From Alphaproteobacteria bacterium (lineage in GTDB: Bacteria; Pseudomonadota; Alphaproteobacteria; SP197), in assembly GCA_009694045.1 (NCBI GenBank), contig SHVY01000014.1:1-59966 (forward strand): a stretch of 59,966 nt of DNA, written 5' to 3'. Under the pieces are notes generated by a model. It searched no databases and was not told where the DNA came from. It saw only the letters and a list, made by a program, of their open reading frames with translations. This document shows positions 39,902-48,633 of this stretch, piece after piece. A program made the translations under genes and the position numbers. Positions within the stretch are counted from its first letter, which is position 1. Each line of letters opens with the position of its first letter.

Positions 39902-40350
39902 GTGACCGACCCCATCAATCTCGCGACCATCGGGTTCACCGAGTCGACGGCCGAGCGGTTCTTCGGCCGGCTTATCGAGGCGCGGGTCGCCTGCGTGATC
40001 GACGTGCGCCTGCACAATTCCTCCCAACTCGCCGGCTTCGCCAAGGCGAAGGACCTCGGTTTCTTCCTTCAGGCGATCGGCGGGATCGGCTACGTGCACG
40101 AGCCCCTGCTGGCTCCCACCGAGGAGATGTTCACCGCCTACAAGAAGGCGAAGGGCGATTGGTCAACCTACGAGCGCCGGTTCCTCGCCCTCATGGCGAG
40201 CCGGCGCATCGACGAACGCCTGAACCCCGACTTCTTCCGGTCCGGCTGCCTCCTGTGCTCCGAAGGAAGCCGCACCACTGTCACCGCCGTGTCGTCGCGG
40301 ACTACCTGAACGATCGCTGGGGCGGCACCCTGCGGGTGACGCACCTGTAG
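39902..40350 (+). pseudogene. DUF488 family protein, frameshifted near 40262
   Basis: GTG 39902 starts LATIGFTESTAERFFGRL and continues through IDVRLHNSSQLAGFAK, EPLLAPTEEM and GCLLCSE. After CLLCSE the frame is lost. The +1-shifted frame gives KPHHCHRRVVADYLNDRW and a natural TAG at 40350. One missing base in GAAGGAAG (about 40260-40265) explains it. Without the shift the protein would be ~149 residues with the CSE...HCHR signature. Function of DUF488 is not established. Confidence 0.7.
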
Positions 40351-40387
40351 AATCGCCCCCTCGGCCGAAACGGATTACTCTCGGCCC

Positions 40388-40506
40388 AGTGGTCCGCCCC
40401 AAACGCTTGATTCCCGATCATTGTGTCTGGGGCGGACCACGGAATGAGAGTCCCGCTGGGGGTTCGGCCCGACGGATCGGGATCGATCCGTCGGAGTCGA
40501 ACCACT
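40388..40506. repeat. Dispersed two-hairpin repeat, copy 2
   Basis: 119 bp, starting AGTGGTCCGCCCC and ending TCGAACCACT, so the ends are imperfect inverted repeats (AGTGGTCCG against AGTGGTTCG). Arm 1: GTGGTCCGCCCCA pairs with TGGGGCGGACCAC ending at 40440. Arm 2: CGACGGATC pairs with GATCCGTCG (about 40470-40493). About 90% identical to copy 3. It lies between the DUF488 remnant and the DUF898 gene, 26 bp before the latter's start. Confidence 0.88.
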
Positions 40507-40532
40507 CGTGGCGATCGGAGCAGGTCCCGGCC

Positions 40533-41700
40533 ATGACGGATGCGACGTCACCCACGATAGTGGATGCCCAACCCGTTTCATTCGACGGGCGCTTATCCGA
40601 GTCGTTGCGCATCGCGGCGCTCAACACGCTCCTGCAAGTCGCCACCCTGGGTGTCTACCGCTTCTGGGCAAGGTCCCGCTATCGCCGCTTTCTGTGGCGC
40701 GAGACGCGATTCTTCGGCGAGCCGTTCGAGTACACCGGGCGCGGCATTCATCTGTTCGTCGGTTTCCTGATCGCCCTCCTGATCCTCGTGCCCGTTCTTG
40801 GCGTCGTCGACCTGTTGGCCACGGCCAGCGGCGACTGGGCGCCGGTCATCAGCATCGCCAATCTCATCGTCCTGTTTCTCCTGCTCGAGTACGGACTGTA
40901 TCGCGCGCGCGGGTACCGGCTGGGCCATACCCTGTGGCGAGGCATCAGGTTCGGGCAGACCGGGTCGGAGTTCCGCTACGCTCGCGTGGCCTTCGAGTCC
41001 ATGCTGGCGGTCGCCCTCACGGGCGGCATCGCCAAGCCGTGGATGGACGCCAGGCAGTTCGCATTCCGGTGGGGCCATACGTGGTTCGGCGACCGGCGCT
41101 TCGAAGTCGAGGCCACGACTGTCGGTCTGTGGCGCTATTGGCTGGGGATGTACGTCGCCATGGCGCTCGTGATCGCCGTCTCGTCGGGATTTCAGGAGGG
41201 GGAGACCATCCCGACCTGGAGATACGTTTTCGTCCTCGCGATGTATTTGTTGGCGGCTCTGGCGTATGGCCTCTACCGCATCGCCCAATTCAAGATGTTC
41301 ACCGCCTCGATGCGGTTTTCGGGCGCTTGGTTTTCTTCCGGGCTGCGTGGCCGCGACCTACTCGGGCCGGCGATCGTCTACGGCCTCGCCCTGGTCCTGA
41401 TTGGGTTCCTGGTCATCGGCCGGCATCGCCGCCGTCTGGTTCTCCCACTTCCAAGCGATCGCCACCGACCCGCCCGGCACTCTTGAATACGCCCTGACGG
41501 CGGCGGTCTTGCTCGTTGGCTGGAACCTGCAAGGGGTCGTCTACGACGGCTATCTCGTGCCGCGGGTCCTGCACCATCTGTTCTCGACCCTGACGTTCTA
41601 CGGCACCCTGGACCTGGAAGGCGTCGTCCAGAGCGCGCGACCCGTACCGGGGACCGGCGAAGGCGTGGCCGGCATGCTCGATATCGGCGTATCCGTTTGA
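40533..41700 (+). pseudogene. DUF898 (YjgN-like) multipass membrane protein, frameshifted near 41417
   Basis: From ATG 40533 the frame encodes a DUF898 protein: FDGRLSESLRIAALNTLL, a soluble start, then several membrane segments (HLFVGFLIALLILVPVLG, WRYWLGMYVAMALVIAV). After LIGFLVI the frame changes; the continuation GIAAVWFSHFQAIATD to TGA 41700 is in another frame. Two missing bases or one extra at GTCATCGGCCGGC (41412-41422) would reconcile them. The restored protein is ~388 residues. Its stop overlaps the M48 peptidase start, the usual partner of this family. Confidence 0.72.
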
Positions 41701-42782
41701 CGGCACCCACTACGAACGGCTTCCTGAACGACGGCCGCACGATCGACCGCCGCGCGGTTCGCATCTGGATCGACGGCAAGCTGCTGCGCCTGGCCGGCGA
41801 GGCCGGCGCAACCCTGGATCCATGGCCGATTGCCGATCTGGTTGTCGTGGACATTGCGGGTTCCGGGGGCGAAGTGCGGTTGACCCGGCGTCCTGATTGG
41901 GCCGTCCGCCTGACCATCCGCGACAAGGACCTTGCCGATACCCTCTTCGCGCTCCGGCCGGATCTCCGCCGGGGCGGCCGAAACGTGAGCCGCGGCGGCT
42001 TGATGGTCGCGGCCGGCGCGGCGGTCGTCCTCGGGCTCCTCATACTCGCGCTTCCGCGCCTTTCACCGATCGCCGTTGTCCTTGTCCCCAGGAGCTTCGA
42101 GGAGCGCCTCGGGCACGGCACCATGGCGGCGGTCCTCGACTTCTTTCCGAACCAAGGCAAGCTGTGCACCGACGTTGAAGGGACCGCGGTGCTCGCGGGC
42201 CTCGTCGGAGACCTCTCGCGAGCCGCGGGATTGGAGTCGCCACCGATCGTCTCCGTGCTCGAAAGCCCAGTGCGGAACGCCTTTGCCCTGCCTGGGGGGC
42301 GGATCGTCCTGATGTCATCGCTGTTGTTCGACATGCGGGGGCCCGATGAGCTCGGCGGCGTACTCGCCCACGAGATCGGCCACGTTCGCGAGCGCCATGG
42401 GATGCAGTCGGTCATCGAGCAGATCGGGCTCGACGCCTTCCTCTCCCTGGTCTTCGGCGGTGGTGGTTTGGGCTCGGTCGGCGAGGCCGGAAGTGGCCTT
42501 CTCGTCGGCCTCGCCTACAGTCGCCGGCACGAGCGTGAAGCCGATCTTATCGCCCTGGACGTGCTTCGGGCCGCCGGAATGCGTGCCGGGGGTTTGGTTG
42601 CGTTCTTCGAACGCATGGAGGGTTCGGACGAAGGACCGACGTTCCTCAGCTCGCACCCGGCAACGGCCGAGCGAAAGGAACTCTTTGCGCAGGTGGCTGA
42701 CGGGGGACGAAGAACTCTCGACGATTCCGCTTGGAACGTCGTCCGCCGGATCTGCGCGATGAAGACCGCTATCGAGCCGTAA
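41697..42782 (+). CDS. M48 family zinc metalloprotease
   Basis: 361 residues. One membrane segment at ~101-120 follows a small N-terminal cytoplasmic domain; the protease domain has H225-E226-x2-H229 in LAHEIGHVRERHG and a downstream Glu ligand in RRHEREADLIALD. The start is TTG 41697, overlapping the DUF898 stop; no ATG gives full length. Pairing with a DUF898 membrane protein is recurrent. Likely membrane-protein quality control; substrates unknown. Confidence 0.85.
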   Translation: MTAPTTNGFLNDGRTIDRRAVRIWIDGKLLRLAGEAGATLDPWPIADLVVVDIAGSGGEVRLTRRPDWAVRLTIRDKDLADTLFALRPDLRRGGRNVSRGGLMVAAGAAVVLGLLILALPRLSPIAVVLVPRSFEERLGHGTMAAVLDFFPNQGKLCTDVEGTAVLAGLVGDLSRAAGLESPPIVSVLESPVRNAFALPGGRIVLMSSLLFDMRGPDELGGVLAHEIGHVRERHGMQSVIEQIGLDAFLSLVFGGGGLGSVGEAGSGLLVGLAYSRRHEREADLIALDVLRAAGMRAGGLVAFFERMEGSDEGPTFLSSHPATAERKELFAQVADGGRRTLDDSAWNVVRRICAMKTAIEP

Positions 42783-42788
42783 GGCGCT

Positions 42789-43403
42789 CTACTTCGAATA
42801 GAACTCCACGACCATGTGGGGTTCCATCTGCACCGGATAGGGGACGTCGCCGAACTGCGGCCGGCGGACGTAGGTGCCTCGCATGGCCTTGTGGTCCACG
42901 TCGATGTAGCTCGGCACCTCGCGCTCGGTCGATTGCGCCGCCTCGAGCACCAGGCCAAGCTGCTTGAGTTTCTCCCGCACCTCGATCACCGCGCCTTCCT
43001 TGACGCTGTAGCTCGCTATGTTGATGCGCTGGCCATTCACCGTGATGTGCCCGTGATTGATGAACTGCCGCGCCGCCCACATCGTCGGTACGAACTTCAT
43101 GCGATAGACCAGGGTGTCGAGCCGGCTTTCCAGCAGCCCGATCAGGTTCTCGATCGAATCCCCGCGGCGCCGCAGGGCCTCTTCGTAGGTCCGGCGGAAC
43201 TGCCGCTCGGTCATGTTGGCGTAGTAGCCCTTCAGCCGCTGCTTGGCCATCAACTGGTTGCCGAAATCGGTCGGCTTCTTGCGCCGCTGCCCATGCTGGC
43301 CCGGGCCGTAGTCGCGGCGGTTGGTCGGGCTCTTGGGCCGACCCCACAGATTGACGCCGAAACGACGGCAAATCTTGTATTTGGACGCAAGGCGCTTGGT
43401 CAT
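42789..43403 (-). CDS. rpsD: 30S ribosomal protein S4
   Basis: 204 residues, a primary 16S rRNA binder and assembly initiator. N-terminal [36 protein letters not shown], and the S4 RNA-binding domain ([26 protein letters not shown]) are typical. ATG 43403 gives the standard length; a 9-residue upstream extension is rejected. Confidence 0.96.
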   Translation of the reverse strand: MTKRLASKYKICRRFGVNLWGRPKSPTNRRDYGPGQHGQRRKKPTDFGNQLMAKQRLKGYYANMTERQFRRTYEEALRRRGDSIENLIGLLESRLDTLVYRMKFVPTMWAARQFINHGHITVNGQRINIASYSVKEGAVIEVREKLKQLGLVLEAAQSTEREVPSYIDVDHKAMRGTYVRRPQFGDVPYPVQMEPHMVVEFYSK

Positions 43404-43501
43404 AGGCACTCCAAACGGGAACCGCCGCACCAGCCTTCCAGCCGGCGCTCCGGGTCGCGGTTTCTACCGCCCCCGACGGGCATTGTCAAACCGCCCGACG
43501 C

Positions 43502-44233
43502 CTAGGATTCCCGCCGTCGGCCGAGCTCGGCGATCACCCCGTGCAGGGTGCGCAGCTCCTGCTCGAAGGGTTGCGCTCGCAGAAACAGGGTACGCAGGTT
43601 GCGGATCATGCTCGGACGCTGCTGCTTGTTGGCGAGGAACGGCGTTTGGTCCAGCTCCCGCTCCAGGTGGGCGAAGAAATTCAGCACTTCGGCCCGCGTG
43701 GCCGGCCGCGTCTGGCCGGGATCGAGCCGTACTTCGGTCGTCGCGTCCCCGGCGAGAAACCATTCGTAGGCCGCGAGCAGGACCGTCTGGGCAAGGTTGA
43801 TCGAGCTGAACTCCGTGCTGGTCGGCACCGTCACGAGCGCGTCGGCGATCGCTACATCGTCGTTGGTGAGACCCGTTCGCTCGGGTCCGAACACGAGCGC
43901 GACACCTCGGTCGGCCACGGCTCGCATCTCGGCCGCCGCACGGCGCAGGGTGTACGTGGGCTTCAGCATCTCGCGCGGCCGCGCCGTCGTCGCGAACACC
44001 GTCACGCAATCGCCGATCGCCTCGTCCAGGCTGTCGTGAACCCGGATCCGATCTAACACCGCCGTGGCGCCAACGGCGGCGGCGATCGCCTTGATGTTGG
44101 GCCAACCATCGCGCGGCCTGACGAGCCGAAGGTCGGTCAAGCCGAAGTTCAACATGGCGCGAGCGGTCGCGCCGATGTTCTCCCCCATCTGGGGTTCGAC
44201 CAGGACGATCGCCGGGCCCCGGCGTTCACTCAT
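43502..44233 (-). CDS. trmJ: TrmJ-like RNA 2'-O-methyltransferase (SPOUT family)
   Basis: 243 residues. It starts with IVLVEPQMGENIGATARAM, and the knotted SAM-binding region has VFGPERTGLTNDD and SSINLAQTVLLAAYE, the SPOUT signatures of the TrmJ/LasT group that methylates position 32 of tRNA. A C-terminal ~70-residue helical extension is present. It overlaps the upstream cimA C-terminal ORF by 4 bp (ATGA). Confidence 0.87.
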   Translation of the reverse strand: MSERRGPAIVLVEPQMGENIGATARAMLNFGLTDLRLVRPRDGWPNIKAIAAAVGATAVLDRIRVHDSLDEAIGDCVTVFATTARPREMLKPTYTLRRAAAEMRAVADRGVALVFGPERTGLTNDDVAIADALVTVPTSTEFSSINLAQTVLLAAYEWFLAGDATTEVRLDPGQTRPATRAEVLNFFAHLERELDQTPFLANKQQRPSMIRNLRTLFLRAQPFEQELRTLHGVIAELGRRRES

Positions 44234-44577
44234 GGCGCCGGCGCGTTCTCGCTGAAGAGCTTGTAGACGACGCTGTCGATCAGCGCATGGAAGGAGGCAT
44301 CGATGATGTTGGCCGAGACACCAACGGTCGACCAGTGGCGCCCCCGCCCGTCGGCACTCTCGATCATCACCCGGGTCACCGCCCCGGTTCCCGCCTGCGG
44401 GGTCAGGATGCGGACCTTGTAATCCACCAGCCGCCAATCCTGCAGGTACGCCGAGAACATCCCCAGGTCCTTGCGTAGCGCGGCATTGAGGGCATCCACG
44501 GGGCCGTTACCCTCGGCCACGTTCATGACCCGCTCGCCGTTGACGGTTATCTTCACGGTCGCCTCGGACAAGCTCAC
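44230..44577 (-). CDS. cimA: Citramalate synthase C-terminal (LeuA dimerisation/regulatory) domain, separate ORF
   Basis: 115 residues, matching the C-terminal regulatory domain of citramalate / 2-isopropylmalate synthases: EATVKITVNGERV, AEGNGPVDALNAALRK, WRLVDYKVRIL, VGVSANIIDASF. It normally forms the last ~110 residues of CimA. Here GTG 44577 overlaps the stop of the catalytic ORF (GTGA), so coupled translation is possible. Removing TGAGCTTG (8 bp) at the junction would fuse the two as VRL-SEATV, the usual continuous sequence. Either a genuine split enzyme or an 8-bp duplication mutation. Confidence 0.82.
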   Translation of the reverse strand: MSLSEATVKITVNGERVMNVAEGNGPVDALNAALRKDLGMFSAYLQDWRLVDYKVRILTPQAGTGAVTRVMIESADGRGRHWSTVGVSANIIDASFHALIDSVVYKLFSENAPAP

Positions 44578-45821
44578 AAGCGCACCAGCGCGTTGTGCCG
44601 CCGCTCCACGCTCACCCTGAATCCCTCGACCTCGAAGTACTCAGGTACGCTTCCCCAGGCCCTGCGCGCCAGGAGTTCGAGGCTCGCCTCGGCCCCGTCG
44701 TAGGTGTAGCCAGAGAACTCTCGCTCCTTGATCGCTTCGATCAACCGCGCCAGCGCCGGATCGTCCGGTCCCACGTCCTGACCCAGGTCTCGCACCCGGG
44801 CGATGACGTTCGCCCTGCCGGATTGATCCGAGACGACGATGTTGCGGTCGTTGCCGACCAGGGTCGGGTCGACATGCTCATAGGTGCGTGGGTCCTTGGC
44901 CACGGCCGACGCATGCAACCCGCCCTTGTGCGCGAACGCCGACGCCCCGACGTAGGGCGCGTGCCGGTTCGGCGCCCGGTTCAGGAGCTCGTCAATCACC
45001 CGGGAAACCTTGGTCAGCCGTTGCAGGCGATCGCCCTCGACTCCAGTGCGGTATCCCAGCTTGAGCGCAAGCGTCGGAATCAGCGTCACCAAGTCGGCGT
45101 TGCCGCAGCGCTCGCCCAGGCCGTTCACCGATCCCTGGACTTGGCGCACGCCCGCCCGAACCGCGGCCAGGCTGTTGGCCACGGCGTTACCCGTGTCGTT
45201 GTGGCAGTGGATGCCGAGCCGATCGCCGGGGATGCGTTCGACCACCTTGGCGACGATCGCCTCGACTTCGTGGGGCAGCACACCGCCGTTCGTATCGCAC
45301 AGCACGATCCAGCGCGCGCCGGCGGTCAAAGCGGCCTCGAGGCACCCGAGCGCGTAAGCAGGGTCCGCCTTGAAGCCGTCGAAGAAATGTTCGGCGTCGA
45401 ACAGCGCCTCGGGCACGGTCCGTGCCGCGCAGGCGATCGATTCTCCGATCATCCGCTGGTTCTCGTCGGGCTCGACTCCCAAGGCCGCTCGTACGTGGTA
45501 GTCCCAGGTCTTGCCGACCAGGCATACGGCGCCGGCACCGCTCTTCACCACGGCAGCGAGGCCGGGATCGTTCTCGGCGCTGCGGCCCGCCCGGCGGGTC
45601 ATCCCGAAGGCCGCGAGACAGGCATGCGCGAGTTTCGGCGGGTCGCCGAAAAACGCGTCATCGGTCGGGTTCGCGCCCGGCCAGCCGCCTTCGATCGTGT
45701 CGATCCCGAGCGAGTCGAGCTGGCGTGCGATAGCCACCTTGTCGCCCACGCTGAAGTCGACACCCTGGGTCTGGGCGCCGTCGCGCAGGGTCGTGTCGTA
45801 GAGGTAGATGCGATCCGTCAT
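44574..45821 (-). CDS. cimA: Citramalate synthase catalytic domain, separate ORF
   Basis: 415 residues: the TIM barrel condensing acetyl-CoA with pyruvate to (R)-citramalate for isoleucine synthesis. Motifs: YDTTLRDGAQTQGVDFS, GLGERCGNADLVTLIP, HCHNDTGNAVANS (metal HxH), and AFAHKGGLHASAV. It ends ...RRHNALVRL then TGA, just where the regulatory domain should begin. 415 plus 115 residues equals the normal full-length ~530. ATG 45821 lies 12 bp from repeat copy 3, which occupies its 5' region. Confidence 0.88.
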   Translation of the reverse strand: MTDRIYLYDTTLRDGAQTQGVDFSVGDKVAIARQLDSLGIDTIEGGWPGANPTDDAFFGDPPKLAHACLAAFGMTRRAGRSAENDPGLAAVVKSGAGAVCLVGKTWDYHVRAALGVEPDENQRMIGESIACAARTVPEALFDAEHFFDGFKADPAYALGCLEAALTAGARWIVLCDTNGGVLPHEVEAIVAKVVERIPGDRLGIHCHNDTGNAVANSLAAVRAGVRQVQGSVNGLGERCGNADLVTLIPTLALKLGYRTGVEGDRLQRLTKVSRVIDELLNRAPNRHAPYVGASAFAHKGGLHASAVAKDPRTYEHVDPTLVGNDRNIVVSDQSGRANVIARVRDLGQDVGPDDPALARLIEAIKEREFSGYTYDGAEASLELLARRAWGSVPEYFEVEGFRVSVERRHNALVRL

Positions 45822-45833
45822 CGGCCGGTTCCC

Positions 45834-45952
45834 AGCGGTCCGCCCCAAACGCTTGATTCCCGATCGTTGTGTTTGGGGCGGACCACAGGATGAGAGTCCC
45901 GCTGGGGGTTCGGCCCGACGGATCGGGGTCGATCCAGCGGAATCGAACCACT
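45834..45952. repeat. Dispersed two-hairpin repeat, copy 3
   Basis: 119 bp between divergent cimA and the flavin oxidoreductase. It starts AGCGGTCCGCCCC and ends TCGAACCACT. First arm: GGTCCGCCCCAAAC with GTTTGGGGCGGACC, a near-perfect 14-bp stem. Second arm: CGACGGATC with GATCCAGCG, one or two mismatches. Same orientation as copies 1 and 2. It would lie within the cimA leader region if transcription starts beyond it. Confidence 0.88.
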
Positions 45953-46030
45953 AGCCCCCGCCCCGGCGAATTGCAAGGATGCGCGGCCCAGTACAGGATC
46001 GCCCCCGGCGGGCAGCCCAAGGTCAGCACG

Positions 46031-47989
46031 ATGTCTACCGAGTATTCCCGGCTCCTCTCGCCCCTGAAAATCGGCCCGAAGACGGTACGCAACCGTGTCC
46101 TGGTGACGGCGCACGAGCCGCGGTTGGCGGAGAACTTCCTGCCCGGCGACCGCTACATCGCCTATCAGCGGGCTCGGGCGCGCGGCGGGGCCGGGCTGCA
46201 GCTCTCGGGTGCTACCCCCGTTCATCGTTCCGGCATGGGCGGCGCCCACAGCGACGGTCTCCTGATCGTTGACGACGGCGTGGTTGCCGCCTACCGCCGC
46301 TTGGCCGAGGCAATCCACGCCGAAGGCGGCTGCTTTCTCGTGCAGCTCGCCCACTATGGGGCGACCTCGGGATCGTCGGAGCCCGGCCAGCCGATCTGGG
46401 GGCCTTCGCCGGTCGCCTCCGAGCTGGTGCGCGACGTGCCGCACGTCATGACCGTGAAGGAGATCGCCGAAGTCGTCGGGGCCTTCGGCGCCGCGGCACG
46501 CCACGTCCGTGCCTCCGGTCTCGACGGCTGCGAAATCCTGGCGGCGTTCGGCCTCCTGGTCGCGGCGTTCCTGTCGCCCTATTCCAATCACCGCGGCGAC
46601 GCCTACGGCGGCTCCCTCGAAAACCGAATGCGATTCATGCTGGAGATCGTCGACGCGGTCCGCGCGGGCGCCGGCCCGGATTCCATCGTCGGAGTCCGGA
46701 TTCCGGGCGACGAGTTGGTCGCCGGCGGGCTCGGCCCGGCGGAGATGAAGGAGGTCGCCCGCCGGCTGGAGGCCATCGGCAAGGTCGACTACCTGAACGT
46801 TGCCGCCGGTACCAACCTCGATCGGGTCACGCGGGCAACCCACTGGGGCCCGACTCCTCTGCCCCACGGCGCCTATGTCCCCCTCGCCGCCGCGATCAAG
46901 GCCGCCGTCCGCCTGCCCGTTTTCACCACCGGGCGCATCACCGATCCGCGCCAAGCCGAAAAGATCCTGGCGGATGGACAGGCCGATATGATCGGCATGA
47001 CCCGCGCCCACCTGGCCGACCCGGATCTGGTCGTCAAGTTGATCGAAGGCCGTGCGGACGACATTCGCCCCTGCGTCGGGGCCAACCTGTGCATCGCCTC
47101 GGTGTTGGGCGGCGGTCACGTCCGCTGCATCCACAACCCGGAGGCGGGCCGCGAGCACGCGTGGGGACCGACAGTGCCGGCCGTGCGGCGCAAGCGCGTC
47201 GCCATCATCGGCGGCGGCCCCGCGGGGCTGGAGGCCGCCCGCGTCGCGGCGTTGCGCGGCCACCGGGTCACGCTCTACGAGCGATCGTCCCAACTCGGCG
47301 GTCACTTGCGCAAGACCACGGCGGTTCCGGCCATGGCGGAGCTCGGCAAGATCATCGCCTGGCAGGAGGACCAACTTCGGAAGCTTCAGGTCGTCGTCCG
47401 TCGCGATTCCCCGGTCACGCCCGCCGAGATTGGCGCCCTCGATGCCGATGCGATCGTCGTCGCCACCGGCTCCCGCCCCCACACGGTCGTGATTCCCGGC
47501 GCTGGCGATCTTCCGGTCCTCACCCCCACCGATGTGTTCGACGGCAAGGCGCCGCCCGCCCGGACCGCCGTCGTCTGGGACGAATCCGGCCTCTACGGCG
47601 GGATCGGCGCGGCCGAGATGCTCAGCTCCGCCGGCGCGACCGTCCACCTCGTCACCCCGTCCTTCATGATCGGCGAGGATCTGGACCACGTCCGCCGCGT
47701 CCCCATCTATCAGCGCCTCACCGGGGCCGGCTGTCGCTTCCACCCGAACGCCCGGGTCGCCCGCGTCGAAGGCCGCGCTGTGGTCCTCGCCTCCGCCTAC
47801 GACGGCCCCGAGGAACGCATCGAAGGCGTCGATCTCATAGTCGGCTGGCACGGCCGCCGCGTGGACGACGACCTCGCCACAGCCCTGGATGCCCGCGGCG
47901 GCGAAGTCCACTGGATCGGCGACGCCCTCGCTCCCCGCAAAGTCGACATCGCCATGGCCGAAGGGGCGATGGTGGGGAGGAGGTTGTAG
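46031..47989 (+). CDS. NADH:flavin oxidoreductase / TMADH-like demethylase (old yellow enzyme plus NAD(P)-binding domains)
   Basis: 652 residues. FMN-binding TIM barrel (1-~340: RLLSPLKIGPKTVRNRV, SPYSNHRGDAYGGSLENR), an iron-sulfur linker, then an FAD/NAD dinucleotide domain (VAIIGGGPAGLEAAR). The iron-sulfur motif reads CVGANLCI...RCIHNPEAGRE: relative to the CxxCxxC of trimethylamine dehydrogenase, the second Cys is Ala. Relatives include TMADH, 2,4-dienoyl-CoA reductase and dimethylglycine/N-methylproline demethylases. With betaine genes in the window, a demethylation step is plausible. ATG 46031. Confidence 0.83.
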   Translation: MSTEYSRLLSPLKIGPKTVRNRVLVTAHEPRLAENFLPGDRYIAYQRARARGGAGLQLSGATPVHRSGMGGAHSDGLLIVDDGVVAAYRRLAEAIHAEGGCFLVQLAHYGATSGSSEPGQPIWGPSPVASELVRDVPHVMTVKEIAEVVGAFGAAARHVRASGLDGCEILAAFGLLVAAFLSPYSNHRGDAYGGSLENRMRFMLEIVDAVRAGAGPDSIVGVRIPGDELVAGGLGPAEMKEVARRLEAIGKVDYLNVAAGTNLDRVTRATHWGPTPLPHGAYVPLAAAIKAAVRLPVFTTGRITDPRQAEKILADGQADMIGMTRAHLADPDLVVKLIEGRADDIRPCVGANLCIASVLGGGHVRCIHNPEAGREHAWGPTVPAVRRKRVAIIGGGPAGLEAARVAALRGHRVTLYERSSQLGGHLRKTTAVPAMAELGKIIAWQEDQLRKLQVVVRRDSPVTPAEIGALDADAIVVATGSRPHTVVIPGAGDLPVLTPTDVFDGKAPPARTAVVWDESGLYGGIGAAEMLSSAGATVHLVTPSFMIGEDLDHVRRVPIYQRLTGAGCRFHPNARVARVEGRAVVLASAYDGPEERIEGVDLIVGWHGRRVDDDLATALDARGGEVHWIGDALAPRKVDIAMAEGAMVGRRL

Positions 47990-48007
47990 TACCATGGTTC
48001 CGACGGA

Positions 48008-48391
48008 TCAGCGTACGAGACGCACCTCGACACCGAAATCGGCGCGCGCCCACGCGCGATCCGCCGTCAGCACGGGCACCTTCATTACGATTGCCAGCGC
48101 AAGGCAGGCTCGATCTCCCAACGACAGTCCGCGCTGCCGACCAAGCTCTTTGAGCAGACCCGTCGTCACGGCTTGCCTGCGATCGAAATCGACAATCGTG
48201 AGCGCCAGGCTCGAAAGCACAACGTCGATGTCCTCCCGCGACCCGCCGCGCCGGTGAAGGATCGTCGCGGCCTCGGCGACGTTGACGGCGCTGATTGCCG
48301 CGTTTCCCAGGACCTCGGCGAATCGCTCGGCGCCCGGCTCCTCGCCGAGAAATGCCAGGACCGCCGAAGTATCAACGACGACGGCGCTCAC
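48008..48391 (-). CDS. vapC: VapC-like PIN-domain toxin ribonuclease
   Basis: 127 residues from GTG 48391 (VSAVVVDTSAVLAFL); ATG 48415 would add eight residues. PIN-domain acidic residues are visible: Asp in VVVDTSAV, Glu in AVNVAEAATIL, Asp in SLGDRACLALA and Asp in VLTADRAW. These coordinate Mg and cut RNA, often tRNA. It overlaps the antitoxin gene by ~20 bp, as is normal for type II toxin-antitoxin pairs. Confidence 0.87.
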   Translation of the reverse strand: MSAVVVDTSAVLAFLGEEPGAERFAEVLGNAAISAVNVAEAATILHRRGGSREDIDVVLSSLALTIVDFDRRQAVTTGLLKELGRQRGLSLGDRACLALAIVMKVPVLTADRAWARADFGVEVRLVR

Positions 48392-48632
48392 GCGCCAACT
48401 CGCGGCGGCGCTCATCCAACAGATCTTCCGTCAGCGATACACCCTTCGGAATGAACCGTCGGACGATCTCCTGTGCACGCCGCGCCGCTTCCCGGAGGCT
48501 GACGATCCGAAGTTCTTTATCGACGACGCTGAGAATCACGGCATCGCCCGCGCTGATGTCCAGGGCTTGGCGCATCTTGGCAGGAATGACGATGCGACCA
48601 TTCTCGCCAACGGTTGTCTGAGTTCTATCCAT
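48372..48632 (-). CDS. vapB: VapB-like AbrB/SpoVT-type antitoxin
   Basis: 86 residues. The N-terminal swapped-hairpin DNA-binding domain (TVGENGRIVIPAKMRQALDI, GDAVILSVVD) is followed by an Arg-rich toxin-binding tail (LDERRRELARERRRR). It neutralises VapC and represses its own promoter. ATG 48632 is directly preceded by an AT-rich inverted repeat likely to be its operator. Confidence 0.87.
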   Translation of the reverse strand: MDRTQTTVGENGRIVIPAKMRQALDISAGDAVILSVVDKELRIVSLREAARRAQEIVRRFIPKGVSLTEDLLDERRRELARERRRR

Positions 48633-48633
48633 G

